A DNA stretch of 64,000 nt, from contig NZ_JAEVHF010000004.1 of NCBI RefSeq assembly GCF_018263925.1, positions 124,001 through 188,000 on the forward strand, given 5' to 3'. Shown one piece after another: positions 1-9,062 of the stretch. The position numbers and the translations under genes are program-made. The stretch's first letter is position 1; each line of letters opens with the position of its first letter. The stretch is from Kistimonas asteriae (GTDB lineage Bacteria; Pseudomonadota; Gammaproteobacteria; Pseudomonadales; Endozoicomonadaceae). The notes under the pieces were generated by a model, which was given only the letters and a program-made list of their open reading frames with translations, made no database searches and was not told the origin of the DNA.

Positions 1-1183
1 GGTAAATACCAAAACAAATCAGTGTCACCGTATTGCGATAGAGGCGGGCACATTCCTGTTGCAGGGCTTTCAGCGCGGCTTCGGGATGATTTTGAGCAGC
101 TTCGGTGAGGTAAATAGCCCGTTCTGTCTGACCATCTGGCATGCTAAGCGGTAAGGTGTTGCCTTCTTCCTTGGTGAGAAACATCCTCTGCAATTTGTTA
201 ACCAGCTGCGGCAGGAATGGCATCAGGAGGGCTGCACCAAGAAGATTGAACAGTGTGTGGAACAGCGCCAGCTTCAGCGTGTAATCGGTCGCGGCAATCC
301 CCAGAAGTGCGGCAAGTTCATCGTTAAGGAGGATAAACAGCGGTAGCAGCGGAAGAATGATGAGTGTTGCCACCATTTTGAAGACAAGATGGGCAAACGC
401 CAGGCGCTTGCCATCACTGCCAGCGCTGATAGAACCCAGAAAGGTGGTGGCGGTGGTGCCGATGTTTGAACCGATGCACATGGCCAGTGCGGCTTCATAC
501 CCCAGCTGACCGCTGGCCAGTGCGGCGATGGTGAGCACCAGTAGGGCATGGCTGGACTGCATCAGGACAGTGAGCACCATACCAGCCAATACAAAGGCGA
601 GAATATGGCCGCCTTCGCTGTATGCTGCTAACAGCCCGCTGTCGTTGCTGAAGGTTTCAAACCCTTCTTTTACATAGTGGATGCCGAGTATCAGGAATCC
701 CAACCCCAGGATGGCGAACCCGCAGCCTTTCAGCTGCCGGTTTTTCTGCAGCTGCAATAGCGTGCCAAACACCAGCAGCGGCATGGCATAGGTGGATATT
801 TTGACTTTCAATCCCAGGGTGGCGACCAGCCAGGTGCCAAAGGTAGAGCCCAGGTTGGCGCCAAACAGAATCCCCGTGCCCTGGATCAGCGTAATCAGCC
901 CGGTACTTAAAAATGACAGGGTGATGACAGACACCAGGGAGCTGGATTGCAGGAAGGCCGTCGAAAATAATCCAAAGCAGAAACTGCCCGTTCGCGAGCG
1001 TGTCGTTCGGTTCAGCAGCTGTTCCAGGATGCCGCCGGTGAAGACCTTGAACCCCTGTTCCAGGCAGAGCATCCCAAACAGAAATACGGCGATACCGGCG
1101 GCTATGACCTTGAAGTCGGGGCTGATCCAGAAACCGTAAGCGAGCAGAATGAAGATGGAGGGCAATAATAATTTTTTTAGCAT
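1..1183 (-). CDS. Na+/phosphate cotransporter family protein (3' end beyond window)
   Basis: This gene is read on the minus strand from ATG at 1183 and is still open at base 1, so about 394 N-terminal residues are present and the C-terminus is missing. It encodes a polytopic inner-membrane protein of the Na/Pi cotransporter II family (NptA/YjbB type), which moves phosphate with sodium. Two inverted family repeats are visible: QSSSL followed by GANLGSTFGTW in the first, and QSSHAL followed by GSNIGTTATTFLGS in the second. Hydrophobic helices alternate between them. A hydrophilic stretch then begins that looks like the start of the PhoU-like tail seen in bacterial members. The start has only a weak AAGG ribosome site close to the ATG. 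The gene follows an M20 peptidase on the same strand after 184 bases. Family is secure; the transported ion is inferred. Confidence 0.87.
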   Translation of the reverse strand, partial: MLKKLLLPSIFILLAYGFWISPDFKVIAAGIAVFLFGMLCLEQGFKVFTGGILEQLLNRTTRSRTGSFCFGLFSTAFLQSSSLVSVITLSFLSTGLITLIQGTGILFGANLGSTFGTWLVATLGLKVKISTYAMPLLVFGTLLQLQKNRQLKGCGFAILGLGFLILGIHYVKEGFETFSNDSGLLAAYSEGGHILAFVLAGMVLTVLMQSSHALLVLTIAALASGQLGYEAALAMCIGSNIGTTATTFLGSISAGSDGKRLAFAHLVFKMVATLIILPLLPLFILLNDELAALLGIAATDYTLKLALFHTLFNLLGAALLMPFLPQLVNKLQRMFLTKEEGNTLPLSMPDGQTERAIYLTEAAQNHPEAALKALQQECARLYRNTVTLICFGIY

Positions 1184-1206
1184 AATCCCTTGCCTGACAA
1201 CTATGT

Positions 1207-1230
1207 CCAATAACGATTCCGTGTTATTGG
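1207..1230. promoter_or_regulatory. 8-bp perfect inverted repeat upstream of the Na/Pi cotransporter gene
   Basis: CCAATAAC at 1207-1214 and GTTATTGG at 1223-1230 form a perfect inverted repeat with an 8-base spacer, 24 bases upstream of the cotransporter start. Position and spacing (arm centres 16 bases apart) suit an operator for a dimeric regulator or a leader hairpin. No regulator can be named. Confidence 0.35.
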
Positions 1231-1367
1231 CTGTAAAACGATGCTATCTGGTTATGAAAATGGCTTACTTTTTACAGTGTTATCTATACAGCTTAGCAAC
1301 AGGAAGGGGGATTCGTCATGGTTCGCCGACACATAAAGGCATGTTGCCGGCGAAACCAGGGGATGGC

Positions 1368-2501
1368 TTAGTCAGCCAGATGTGTCAGAACGCGCTGCAG
1401 CAGTCGGATGCGGGGTTCAATGGAGTCCACTATCAGGAACTCCTTATCACTGTGCATACCGCCGCCAATGGGGCCGAGACCGTCCAGAGATGGAATACCC
1501 AGAGCTGCCGTAAAGTTGGCGTCGCTGCCGCCGCCAACGGCCTGCCAGGTGATGTCGATATTTTCTTCGCGACCACAGGCTTCGACCATCGCCATCAGAG
1601 CTTCTGTCTGCTCACTGGGCACCATGGCGGGTTTGTGAGCCGTACGCGCCTTTTCGATACGGATACCTTCCAGGAATGGATTTTCCGCCAGTTCGTGCAA
1701 ACGGAAATCAATCTGCTCATAATCTGCGTTATTCCAGAAACGGATATCAAGGCAAGCCTTGGCATATTCTGGAACCACATTGCCCGCACTGCCGCCGGAA
1801 ACGACGCCGAAGTTTAAGGTGGTACCGGTTTCAAAGTTGGTCAGTTTGTTCAGTTCAACAATCCACTGAGCCATTTCGGTGATGGCGGAAATGCCTTTTT
1901 CTGGCTCATTGCCGGCGTGTGAAGCGCGACCGTGGAACTCGATGTCATACACGGCCAGACCTTTACGGGCTTTGACCAGTGAACCATCCGTACGGGCAGC
2001 CTCACAAACAAGTACCTGCTTGCTTTTTTGGGCCAGGGATTCAATGAAGTCCTGGGAATAGATGCTGCCGATTTCTTCGTCGCAGTTCATGGCCACACAA
2101 ATGGCGAGTTTGTCCGTCACGTCGCTGGGCAGATGCTTCAACGCGTAGAACGCATTGAGCAGGCCGGATTTCATATCGGCGACGCCGGGGCCATAAGCCT
2201 GACCGTCACGGATAGACATCGGGCGTTCAGCAACGGTGCCTTTGGGGAATACGGTATCCATGTGGCCGACCAGCAAAACATCATATTCTGCCGCTTCTGG
2301 ATTGTTGGTCACACTCAGGCAGGGGCCGGCTTGATCCGCCACGTGATGATGGGTGACATGCCAGCCGATGCTTTCGTAGTGTGCGGTCATCAGGTCAGCA
2401 ATCGCTGCAACGCCTTCCGGGGTACAGGTGCCGCAATCCACATTGATCAGGGGTTCAAGATCAGACAGATAGGCATCCAGACTGAATTCAAAGGTACTCA
2501 T
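1368..2501 (-). CDS. M20 family metallopeptidase, carboxypeptidase G2-like
   Basis: This 377-residue protein is a two-zinc amidohydrolase of the M20 (ArgE/DapE/CPG2) family. The predicted metal-site and catalytic motifs appear in order: GHMDTVFPKGT (His and catalytic Asp, near residue 79), YGPGVADMKSG (bridging Asp), NCDEEIGS (catalytic and metal Glu), VCEAART (metal Glu) and GGMHSDKE (C-terminal His). RASHAGNEPEKG marks the dimerisation domain. The HMDTVFPKGT and GPGVAD motifs are closest to glutamate carboxypeptidase (CPG2), so cleavage of C-terminal glutamate or a similar acyl-amino acid is plausible. I see no signal peptide, so it is probably cytoplasmic. It lies between a phosphate-type transporter and a glutamate/dicarboxylate symporter, which would fit amino-acid scavenging. 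No convincing Shine-Dalgarno precedes the ATG. The exact substrate is unknown. Confidence 0.88.
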   Translation of the reverse strand: MSTFEFSLDAYLSDLEPLINVDCGTCTPEGVAAIADLMTAHYESIGWHVTHHHVADQAGPCLSVTNNPEAAEYDVLLVGHMDTVFPKGTVAERPMSIRDGQAYGPGVADMKSGLLNAFYALKHLPSDVTDKLAICVAMNCDEEIGSIYSQDFIESLAQKSKQVLVCEAARTDGSLVKARKGLAVYDIEFHGRASHAGNEPEKGISAITEMAQWIVELNKLTNFETGTTLNFGVVSGGSAGNVVPEYAKACLDIRFWNNADYEQIDFRLHELAENPFLEGIRIEKARTAHKPAMVPSEQTEALMAMVEACGREENIDITWQAVGGGSDANFTAALGIPSLDGLGPIGGGMHSDKEFLIVDSIEPRIRLLQRVLTHLAD

Positions 2502-2605
2502 ACGAGGTCAATCACTCATGGCGAGGGCAGAACGATTCTGCGTTACAGAAAACTGCAAGAGGCTAAAGGACTGGGGAAAACGAATACTGACTTGGGTCAA
2601 GAAAG

Positions 2606-2653
2606 CGACTGCGTCACATCGTATCGCTTGTCAGGATCGATGTGACGCAGTCG
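2606..2653 (-). terminator. 16-bp perfect hairpin downstream of the symporter gene
   Basis: Bases 2606-2621 (CGACTGCGTCACATCG) and 2638-2653 form a perfect 16-bp stem with a 16-base loop, 11 bases past the symporter stop. Read on the minus strand it is followed only by a mixed ctttctt run, so it is at best a weak intrinsic terminator. It may instead protect the 3' end of the transcript. Confidence 0.5.
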
Positions 2654-2664
2654 TACAGTGTGTA

Positions 2665-3942
2665 TCAGGACGGTGTCGTTTCGACGAATGCCTTCGTGCC
2701 GTTGTAGAGTTCGGTATCCAGTTCGCCCTCGCTCTTGGCCACCAGGGTGGTGACCATCAGGTCGCCGCTGACGTTGACCATGGTACGGGCCATGTCCAGC
2801 AGTCGGTCAATACCGGCGATCAGGGCAACACCTTCCATGGGCAGGCCAACGGTGGTCAGCACCAGGGTCAGCATGACCAGACCTGCGCCAGGCACACCTG
2901 CGGTACCGATGGATGCCAGCGTGGCGGTGGCGATAATGGTTGCATAGTCACCGGGTGAGAGGGGTACACCAAAGGCCTGTGCCACGAACAGGGCTGTGAC
3001 CCCCTGGTACAGAGCTGTGCCATCCATGTTGATGGTGGCGCCCAGCGGCAGGATGAAGCTGGAAGTTCCCCGGGAGGCACCCAGTCGCTGGCTGCAACGC
3101 AGGCTGACGGGCAGGCTGCCGGCACTGCTGGACGTGGTGAATGCAATCGCCTGGGCGTCAACAATACCCCGGAAAAAGCGCATTGGGTTGAGTCTGCCGA
3201 TAATGGTTATGACAGCGCCATAGAACCCGTAGACATGCAGCAGACAGCCAATGTAGACCGCGGCGATCACCTTGATCAGGGGTAGCAGTACGCTCATTCC
3301 GTAAGCACCGGCTACCCACGCCATCAGGCCGAAAACGCCGTAAGGGGCAAGTATCATGACCAGGCCGGTCAGCTTGTACATCGCTTCCGCAAGACTGGTG
3401 AATATGGCAATAGCCGGCTTACCGTGATCCCCGATCATGTTAAGGGAAACACCGAGTGCCAGGGCGAAGACAATGATCTGCAGGATATTGCCTGAGGCCA
3501 GCGCCTTGACGGGATTGTTGGGAATAATGGAAACCAGTGTGTTGACCAGACTGGGTGCTTCTTTAACCACTTCCTGCTCTTTGGCAATCAGGTTCATCCC
3601 TTCACCAGGCGCAAGAAAGTGCCCCAGAACAAGACCGATGGAAATAGCGATAGCAGTGGTCAACAGATAGAAAACAAGGGACTTAAGTCCGAGGCGGCCC
3701 ATCTTGCCGGTATCCTGCATGGACGTGACGCCGACAATCAGCGAGCAGAACACCAGGGGTACAATCAACATCTTGATAGCGTTGACGAAAATCGTACCGA
3801 TCGGTTTCAGTACGATGGCATCAGGCCCGATAATGCCGCCTGTTATGATACCTATCACCATGCCGGCCAGGATTTTCTGCCACAGTGGCAGGCGATTCCA
3901 CAGACGCCATGGGTTCATACCCGATGCGGAGCTGGTACTCAT
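2665..3942 (-). CDS. dicarboxylate/amino acid:cation symporter (DAACS/SDF family)
   Basis: This protein of about 425 residues belongs to the GltP/DctA family, inner-membrane carriers that take up glutamate, aspartate or C4-dicarboxylates with H+ or Na+. The signatures are present: FTTSSSAGSLPVSL (the serine-rich re-entrant loop), GATINMDGTALYQGV (the NMDGT substrate/cation motif), GVPGAGLVM, and GIDRLLDMARTMVNVSGD near the C-terminus. Eight hydrophobic segments plus two hairpins fit the fold. The frame is open to 4008, but GGAG lies 7 bases before ATG 3942 (4 before ATG 3945), so a start at 3942 (MSTSSASGMNPW) is chosen. It is divergent from the esterase gene, with about 160 bases between for promoters. 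The substrate is not determined by sequence alone; the neighbouring CPG2-like peptidase makes glutamate attractive. Confidence 0.9.
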   Translation of the reverse strand: MSTSSASGMNPWRLWNRLPLWQKILAGMVIGIITGGIIGPDAIVLKPIGTIFVNAIKMLIVPLVFCSLIVGVTSMQDTGKMGRLGLKSLVFYLLTTAIAISIGLVLGHFLAPGEGMNLIAKEQEVVKEAPSLVNTLVSIIPNNPVKALASGNILQIIVFALALGVSLNMIGDHGKPAIAIFTSLAEAMYKLTGLVMILAPYGVFGLMAWVAGAYGMSVLLPLIKVIAAVYIGCLLHVYGFYGAVITIIGRLNPMRFFRGIVDAQAIAFTTSSSAGSLPVSLRCSQRLGASRGTSSFILPLGATINMDGTALYQGVTALFVAQAFGVPLSPGDYATIIATATLASIGTAGVPGAGLVMLTLVLTTVGLPMEGVALIAGIDRLLDMARTMVNVSGDLMVTTLVAKSEGELDTELYNGTKAFVETTPS

Positions 3943-4106
3943 CATTCTTCTCCAAATGGTTGGTTCTCTAAAGCTCCTTACGGATAACCGGAAGGGACAT
4001 TTTTCCATAACACCGGGATTTGGAGTTTAGTGAGTGGGGTTTGCTGGTAATATAGGTACTTTTCCCGTCCAATACTGTTTGTCGCTATCAACAACTGTAC
4101 GTCCTG

Positions 4107-4886
4107 ATGCCTGTAAAACTTTTTGCTAAAACCAGCGGTGCCGGTAAACCGGTGATTCTTATTCATGGTCTGTTCGGTGCAGGCGACAACCTCGGGGTTG
4201 TTGCAAGGGCACTGGCAAGTGACTACTGCGTTCATTTGCTGGACTTGAGAAATCATGGGGCTTCACCTCATGTAGATACCATGGATTATCCGTCCATGGC
4301 ATCAGATGTGCTGGCCTATATGGACGACAGTAGTCTGGAAAAGGCTGCCCTGCTGGGACATTCCATGGGCGGTAAGGTGGCGATGCAGCTTGCATTGGAC
4401 GCGCCAGAACGTGTGACCGGGTTGATCGTTGCTGATATTGCACCGGTTGAATACCCTGCCTGGCATACCGCAGTCTTTAAAGGAATGTTTGCGGTTGCTG
4501 AACACGAGATTCATCAGCGCAAAGAAGCCGATCGAATATTGGCTGAACATGTCACTGAGCCGGGTGTGCGTCAGTTCCTGTTGCGTAATCTCGTAAGAGC
4601 ACCAGAAGGGCGTTATGTATGGCGTGTGAATCTCACCGGCATTCACGACAGTTATCACAAGATCCGTTTAGCACCGATGGGGCAGGTGCCATATGCAGAG
4701 CCTGTATTATTTGTGAAAGGTGAACGCTCGGACTACATCGACAGTACCCATCAGGAAACCGTGTTGTCACTGTTTCCCGCGAGTCAGTTAAAAGTCGTTG
4801 GGGGAGCCGGCCACTGGTTGCATGCAGAAAAACCGGAATTGTTTAACCGAATCGTGAGTCGTTTCTTGTCAGGACTTAACGATTGA
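4107..4886 (+). CDS. ybfF: alpha/beta-fold esterase, YbfF-like
   Basis: A 259-residue cytosolic alpha/beta hydrolase. ILIHGLFGAGDNLG carries the oxyanion-hole HG motif, LGHSMGGKVAMQ is the nucleophile elbow (Ser near residue 89), DIAPVEYP follows beta-6 as in YbfF, and GAGHWLHAEKPELF supplies the catalytic His. Length and the motifs DLRNHG and DIAPVEY match the YbfF group (short-chain acyl esterase, possible acyl-CoA thioesterase activity). The in vivo substrate is unknown even in E. coli. No clear Shine-Dalgarno precedes the ATG. It faces the small gene at 4948-5190 across a short hairpin. Confidence 0.87.
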   Translation: MPVKLFAKTSGAGKPVILIHGLFGAGDNLGVVARALASDYCVHLLDLRNHGASPHVDTMDYPSMASDVLAYMDDSSLEKAALLGHSMGGKVAMQLALDAPERVTGLIVADIAPVEYPAWHTAVFKGMFAVAEHEIHQRKEADRILAEHVTEPGVRQFLLRNLVRAPEGRYVWRVNLTGIHDSYHKIRLAPMGQVPYAEPVLFVKGERSDYIDSTHQETVLSLFPASQLKVVGGAGHWLHAEKPELFNRIVSRFLSGLND

Positions 4887-4904
4887 ACAACAACGCGAGT
4901 GATC

Positions 4905-4928
4905 AAGCGGGATAAGGTGTTCCCGCTT
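4905..4928. terminator. hairpin between esterase and small minus-strand gene
   Basis: AAGCGGGA (4905-4912) pairs with TCCCGCTT (4921-4928) around an 8-base loop, ending in a short TTT. It lies in the 61-base convergent gap and could act on both strands, weakly. Confidence 0.45.
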
Positions 4929-4947
4929 TGAATGATACAGAGTGGAA

Positions 4948-5190
4948 TCAGTGTTGATACCAGTCGTCGTCATCCTCATCAAAGAAATCAAGGTCGTCTT
5001 CTTCCAGCTCGTCGCCGAGTTCTTCCCTTAATTTCTTTTTCTCAAAGTATTTTTCAATACCTTTGTGGATGCTCTTGGATCGTTTGCGCTTTGAGCGTTG
5101 TACTTCGGATTTGCGCTTTTTCAGTTCCTGGCCATCAGTCCAGCCAAGTGCCTCATTGTCTTCTTCATCCAAGGACCTGGATTGTCCCAT
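4948..5190 (-). CDS. small highly charged hypothetical protein
   Basis: An 80-residue protein of unknown function. A strong ribosome site (AAGGAAAGGA, 7 bases before ATG 5190) supports it as a real gene. The N-terminal half is basic (KKRKSEVQRSKRKRSKS, residues 25-41) and predicted helical. It continues through YFEKKKLREELGDELEEDD into an almost wholly acidic tail ending FFDEDDDDWYQH. The basic-helix/LREEL pattern recalls small gammaproteobacterial proteins of the DUF3545/PA3496 type, but I am not sure of the family. There is no membrane segment or signal peptide. It is convergent with the esterase and upstream of cpdA on the same strand, about 145 bases past the cpdA stop. Confidence 0.7.
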   Translation of the reverse strand: MGQSRSLDEEDNEALGWTDGQELKKRKSEVQRSKRKRSKSIHKGIEKYFEKKKLREELGDELEEDDLDFFDEDDDDWYQH

Positions 5191-5311
5191 GACTACGTCC
5201 TTTCCTTACAGCTCCTATTTCCACTTTAGGCAATATTCTGGCGGGAAAGTTCCAAGGCGTAATACGGTTTTCGCATATCCGGGAGAGGGCTTATTGTGCT
5301 GCTCTATGATG

Positions 5312-5329
5312 AAAAAGGTGTCGTCACCT
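5312..5329 (-). terminator. short rho-independent terminator after cpdA
   Basis: On the minus strand AGGTG-ACGA-CACCT is followed by a run of five T (complement of 5312-5316), starting 8 bases past the cpdA stop. The stem is only 5 bp, so it is modest. Confidence 0.45.
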
Positions 5330-5336
5330 CTCGTAG

Positions 5337-6131
5337 CTAATAGCCCGTTCCAGAGCGGTCTGGCAGGAAAGTTCCTGGGGCCAGGCGGTAAATCTGGCTC
5401 GAGAAGCTGCCATCAGGTTGGAGGATAATCTCTCGATAGCCTGGCTGCCGGGTATCGGCAGCAAAATCAGGTCTGGCCGGTAGGAATTGGACACAGGTTG
5501 AGGGGGTTCCCTGCACTGTGACCCCGTTTTCCCGAACTTCAGCGGCCTGGTGGGTATGGCCATGAATCAGTAGTTTGACCTGGGGGGACGTAGTCAGTAA
5601 CTCCAGCAGATGTCGCCCATTTCTGAGGTTTATCGCGTCCATCCACTCACTACCGACCGGTAAGGGGTGATGGTGGGTGACGATCAGTGTTGGTCGATCA
5701 GGATCGGCTGCCAGAGCTGCAGATAGTCTGGCCAGCTCGCCGTTAACCAGTTCGCCGTGGATGGCGCCCGTGATCTGGCTGTGTAGTAGCATCAACTGCC
5801 AGTTATCCAGCTGTATCGCTTGGGGGAAGTTGGCAGCAAAAGGTGTTTGAGCCAGCCGTTCAGGTTCGTCATGATTGCCGTAAAGCCAAGCAAACGGGAT
5901 GCCGAGTGTCTCCAGTGAACGCTGGCAGAAGGCATAAGAGGCGATAGAGTCATCCTGTGAAATATCACCGGTAACCAGGATTAGGTCAGCATCTGCACTG
6001 TGTGTTTTGACCAGCTCCAGCACGGCGTTGAAACTGTCGCGGGTATTGATACCCAGCAAGGTGCCATCTGCGTCACCAAACAGGTGGCTGTCGGTAATCT
6101 GGATGATTTTGCTGACGCCGTGCATGCTCAA
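5337..6131 (-). CDS. cpdA: 3',5'-cyclic AMP phosphodiesterase
   Basis: This 264-residue calcineurin-like metallophosphoesterase hydrolyses cAMP to AMP in the cytoplasm and so tunes CRP signalling. The class III phosphodiesterase motifs appear in order: ITDSHLFG (D-x-H), VTGDISQDD (GD), YGNHDEPE (GNHD/E), VTHHHPLPVGSEWMD (H, with the CpdA-typical continuation) and LLIHGHTHQA (GHxH). Length matches CpdA of Pseudomonas and E. coli (about 270-275). The first codon is probably TTG at 6131, because GGAG lies 9 bases before it. The in-frame ATG at 6125 would be 15 bases from that ribosome site. It lies downstream of yqiB (DUF1249) on the same strand, the same partner as in E. coli. Confidence 0.93.
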   Translation of the reverse strand: MSMHGVSKIIQITDSHLFGDADGTLLGINTRDSFNAVLELVKTHSADADLILVTGDISQDDSIASYAFCQRSLETLGIPFAWLYGNHDEPERLAQTPFAANFPQAIQLDNWQLMLLHSQITGAIHGELVNGELARLSAALAADPDRPTLIVTHHHPLPVGSEWMDAINLRNGRHLLELLTTSPQVKLLIHGHTHQAAEVRENGVTVQGTPSTCVQFLPARPDFAADTRQPGYREIILQPDGSFSSQIYRLAPGTFLPDRSGTGY

Positions 6132-6237
6132 CCCGGCACTCTCCCTTAAGGCATGAATCGTATCGTTACAGAGAGGGAGATTACCCCAATTAATAGACCG
6201 AATCTGTTAATTTATTGGCAGTCCTGAAGAAGAATTT

Positions 6238-6702
6238 TCAGGAAGATTGCTCAATCGTTTCGAAGAGGTAACCGTTGTTGAGGCAGTGTTCCAGCCAATC
6301 GGCCAGAAACAGGTTGAGTTGCTCCTTTTCGTCGGGGTGGTACATCGACGTGTTGGGGTAGTTGTAGCGGGGTTTGAAGTCGCGTTGACGCTGGGAACTG
6401 ATGACTTCGGCCATGCGGACATCGTGGTAAAGACGCACCTGCATTTTCTGGCAGGGCAGCCAGTTGAACCGGTTGTCCTGTGTAATGTCGATAACTGTGG
6501 TGTAACGGCTGCGACTGGTGATCTGGAAATGAACCGAACAGGTTTGCCCGTGGAAAGAAAAACCAATCATCCACTCATCCGAAGCATTACCAGCGATCAG
6601 CTTCATCAGTCGAATATAGTTCATCTCGCACAGCACATGCTGTCTCACCAGGTTCACCTGGTAAGGTTTGCGGTGGTGTGGAAGCTGACCTATCGTTGTC
6701 AA
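6238..6702 (-). CDS. yqiB: DUF1249 family protein YqiB
   Basis: A soluble protein of about 154 residues with the conserved features of DUF1249: LCEMNYIRLMKLI near the start, SRYTTVIDI, VRLYHDVRMAEVISSQ, RYNYPN and DEKEQLNLFLADWL in the second half. Function is unknown, but the gene sits beside cpdA in many gammaproteobacteria, as here, 106 bases upstream of it. The frame is open to a TTG at 6753 that has no ribosome site. TTG at 6702 has AGGAG 10 bases upstream and gives the length usual for the family (E. coli YqiB is 140), so it is preferred. The protein has no good ATG start at all. Confidence 0.85.
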   Translation of the reverse strand: MTTIGQLPHHRKPYQVNLVRQHVLCEMNYIRLMKLIAGNASDEWMIGFSFHGQTCSVHFQITSRSRYTTVIDITQDNRFNWLPCQKMQVRLYHDVRMAEVISSQRQRDFKPRYNYPNTSMYHPDEKEQLNLFLADWLEHCLNNGYLFETIEQSS

Positions 6703-6843
6703 TCTGGTTACGCTCCTGCTATGTCCTTGTTGTGCAATTTGTACTGCACTCAATTCATGTCTGTTTCAGCTCAAGTATAGTCACGCGAAACTATCACTTA
6801 TGCATTGAAAACAAACATTGTTGTGCTAACTAGAGAGTTTTTT

Positions 6844-6886
6844 GATTCTGTCAAACCCAAAAAGTTTTTGGGAATTTGACAGAATC
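6844..6886. repeat. long compound inverted repeat between thiC and yqiB
   Basis: GATTCTGTCAAA (6844-6855) pairs with TTTGACAGAATC (6875-6886), and inside it CCCAAAAA (6856-6863) pairs with TTTTTGGG (6865-6872). Together they make an interrupted 20-bp stem with a 2-base bulge and almost no loop. It begins 19 bases past the thiC stop. There is no T-tract on the exit side for either strand, so it is not a classical terminator. It could be a cruciform, a 3'-end stabiliser or a protein-binding palindrome. Confidence 0.6.
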
Positions 6887-6904
6887 AGTAGCAAAAAAGG
6901 TTTT

Positions 6905-8864
<1,960 letters not shown>

Positions 8865-9062
8865 CCTATGGTGCCAGTTACATAGCCACCGTCCGAGTGA
8901 AGTGAACATTTTTTACAGGTTCCGCAGATATCTGTGGCGCATATCTGTTAACATCCACGCTTTTATCACTGTATGCACGCGATGACCGGCTTGAAGCACA
9001 AAGCGTAGTTCAAATCGTGTTGGGCAGGTTAAAGCACCTGTGGAGAGTAAAGGAAACAGGTA

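Noticed and set aside
2028..2645. 205-codon plus-strand frame opposite the M20 peptidase
   Set aside because: Most of it is antisense to a conserved gene and it runs into the hairpin at 2606; no ribosome site.
6238..6753. YqiB start at TTG 6753
   Set aside because: It has no ribosome site and adds 17 residues not seen in the family; TTG 6702 has AGGAG upstream.
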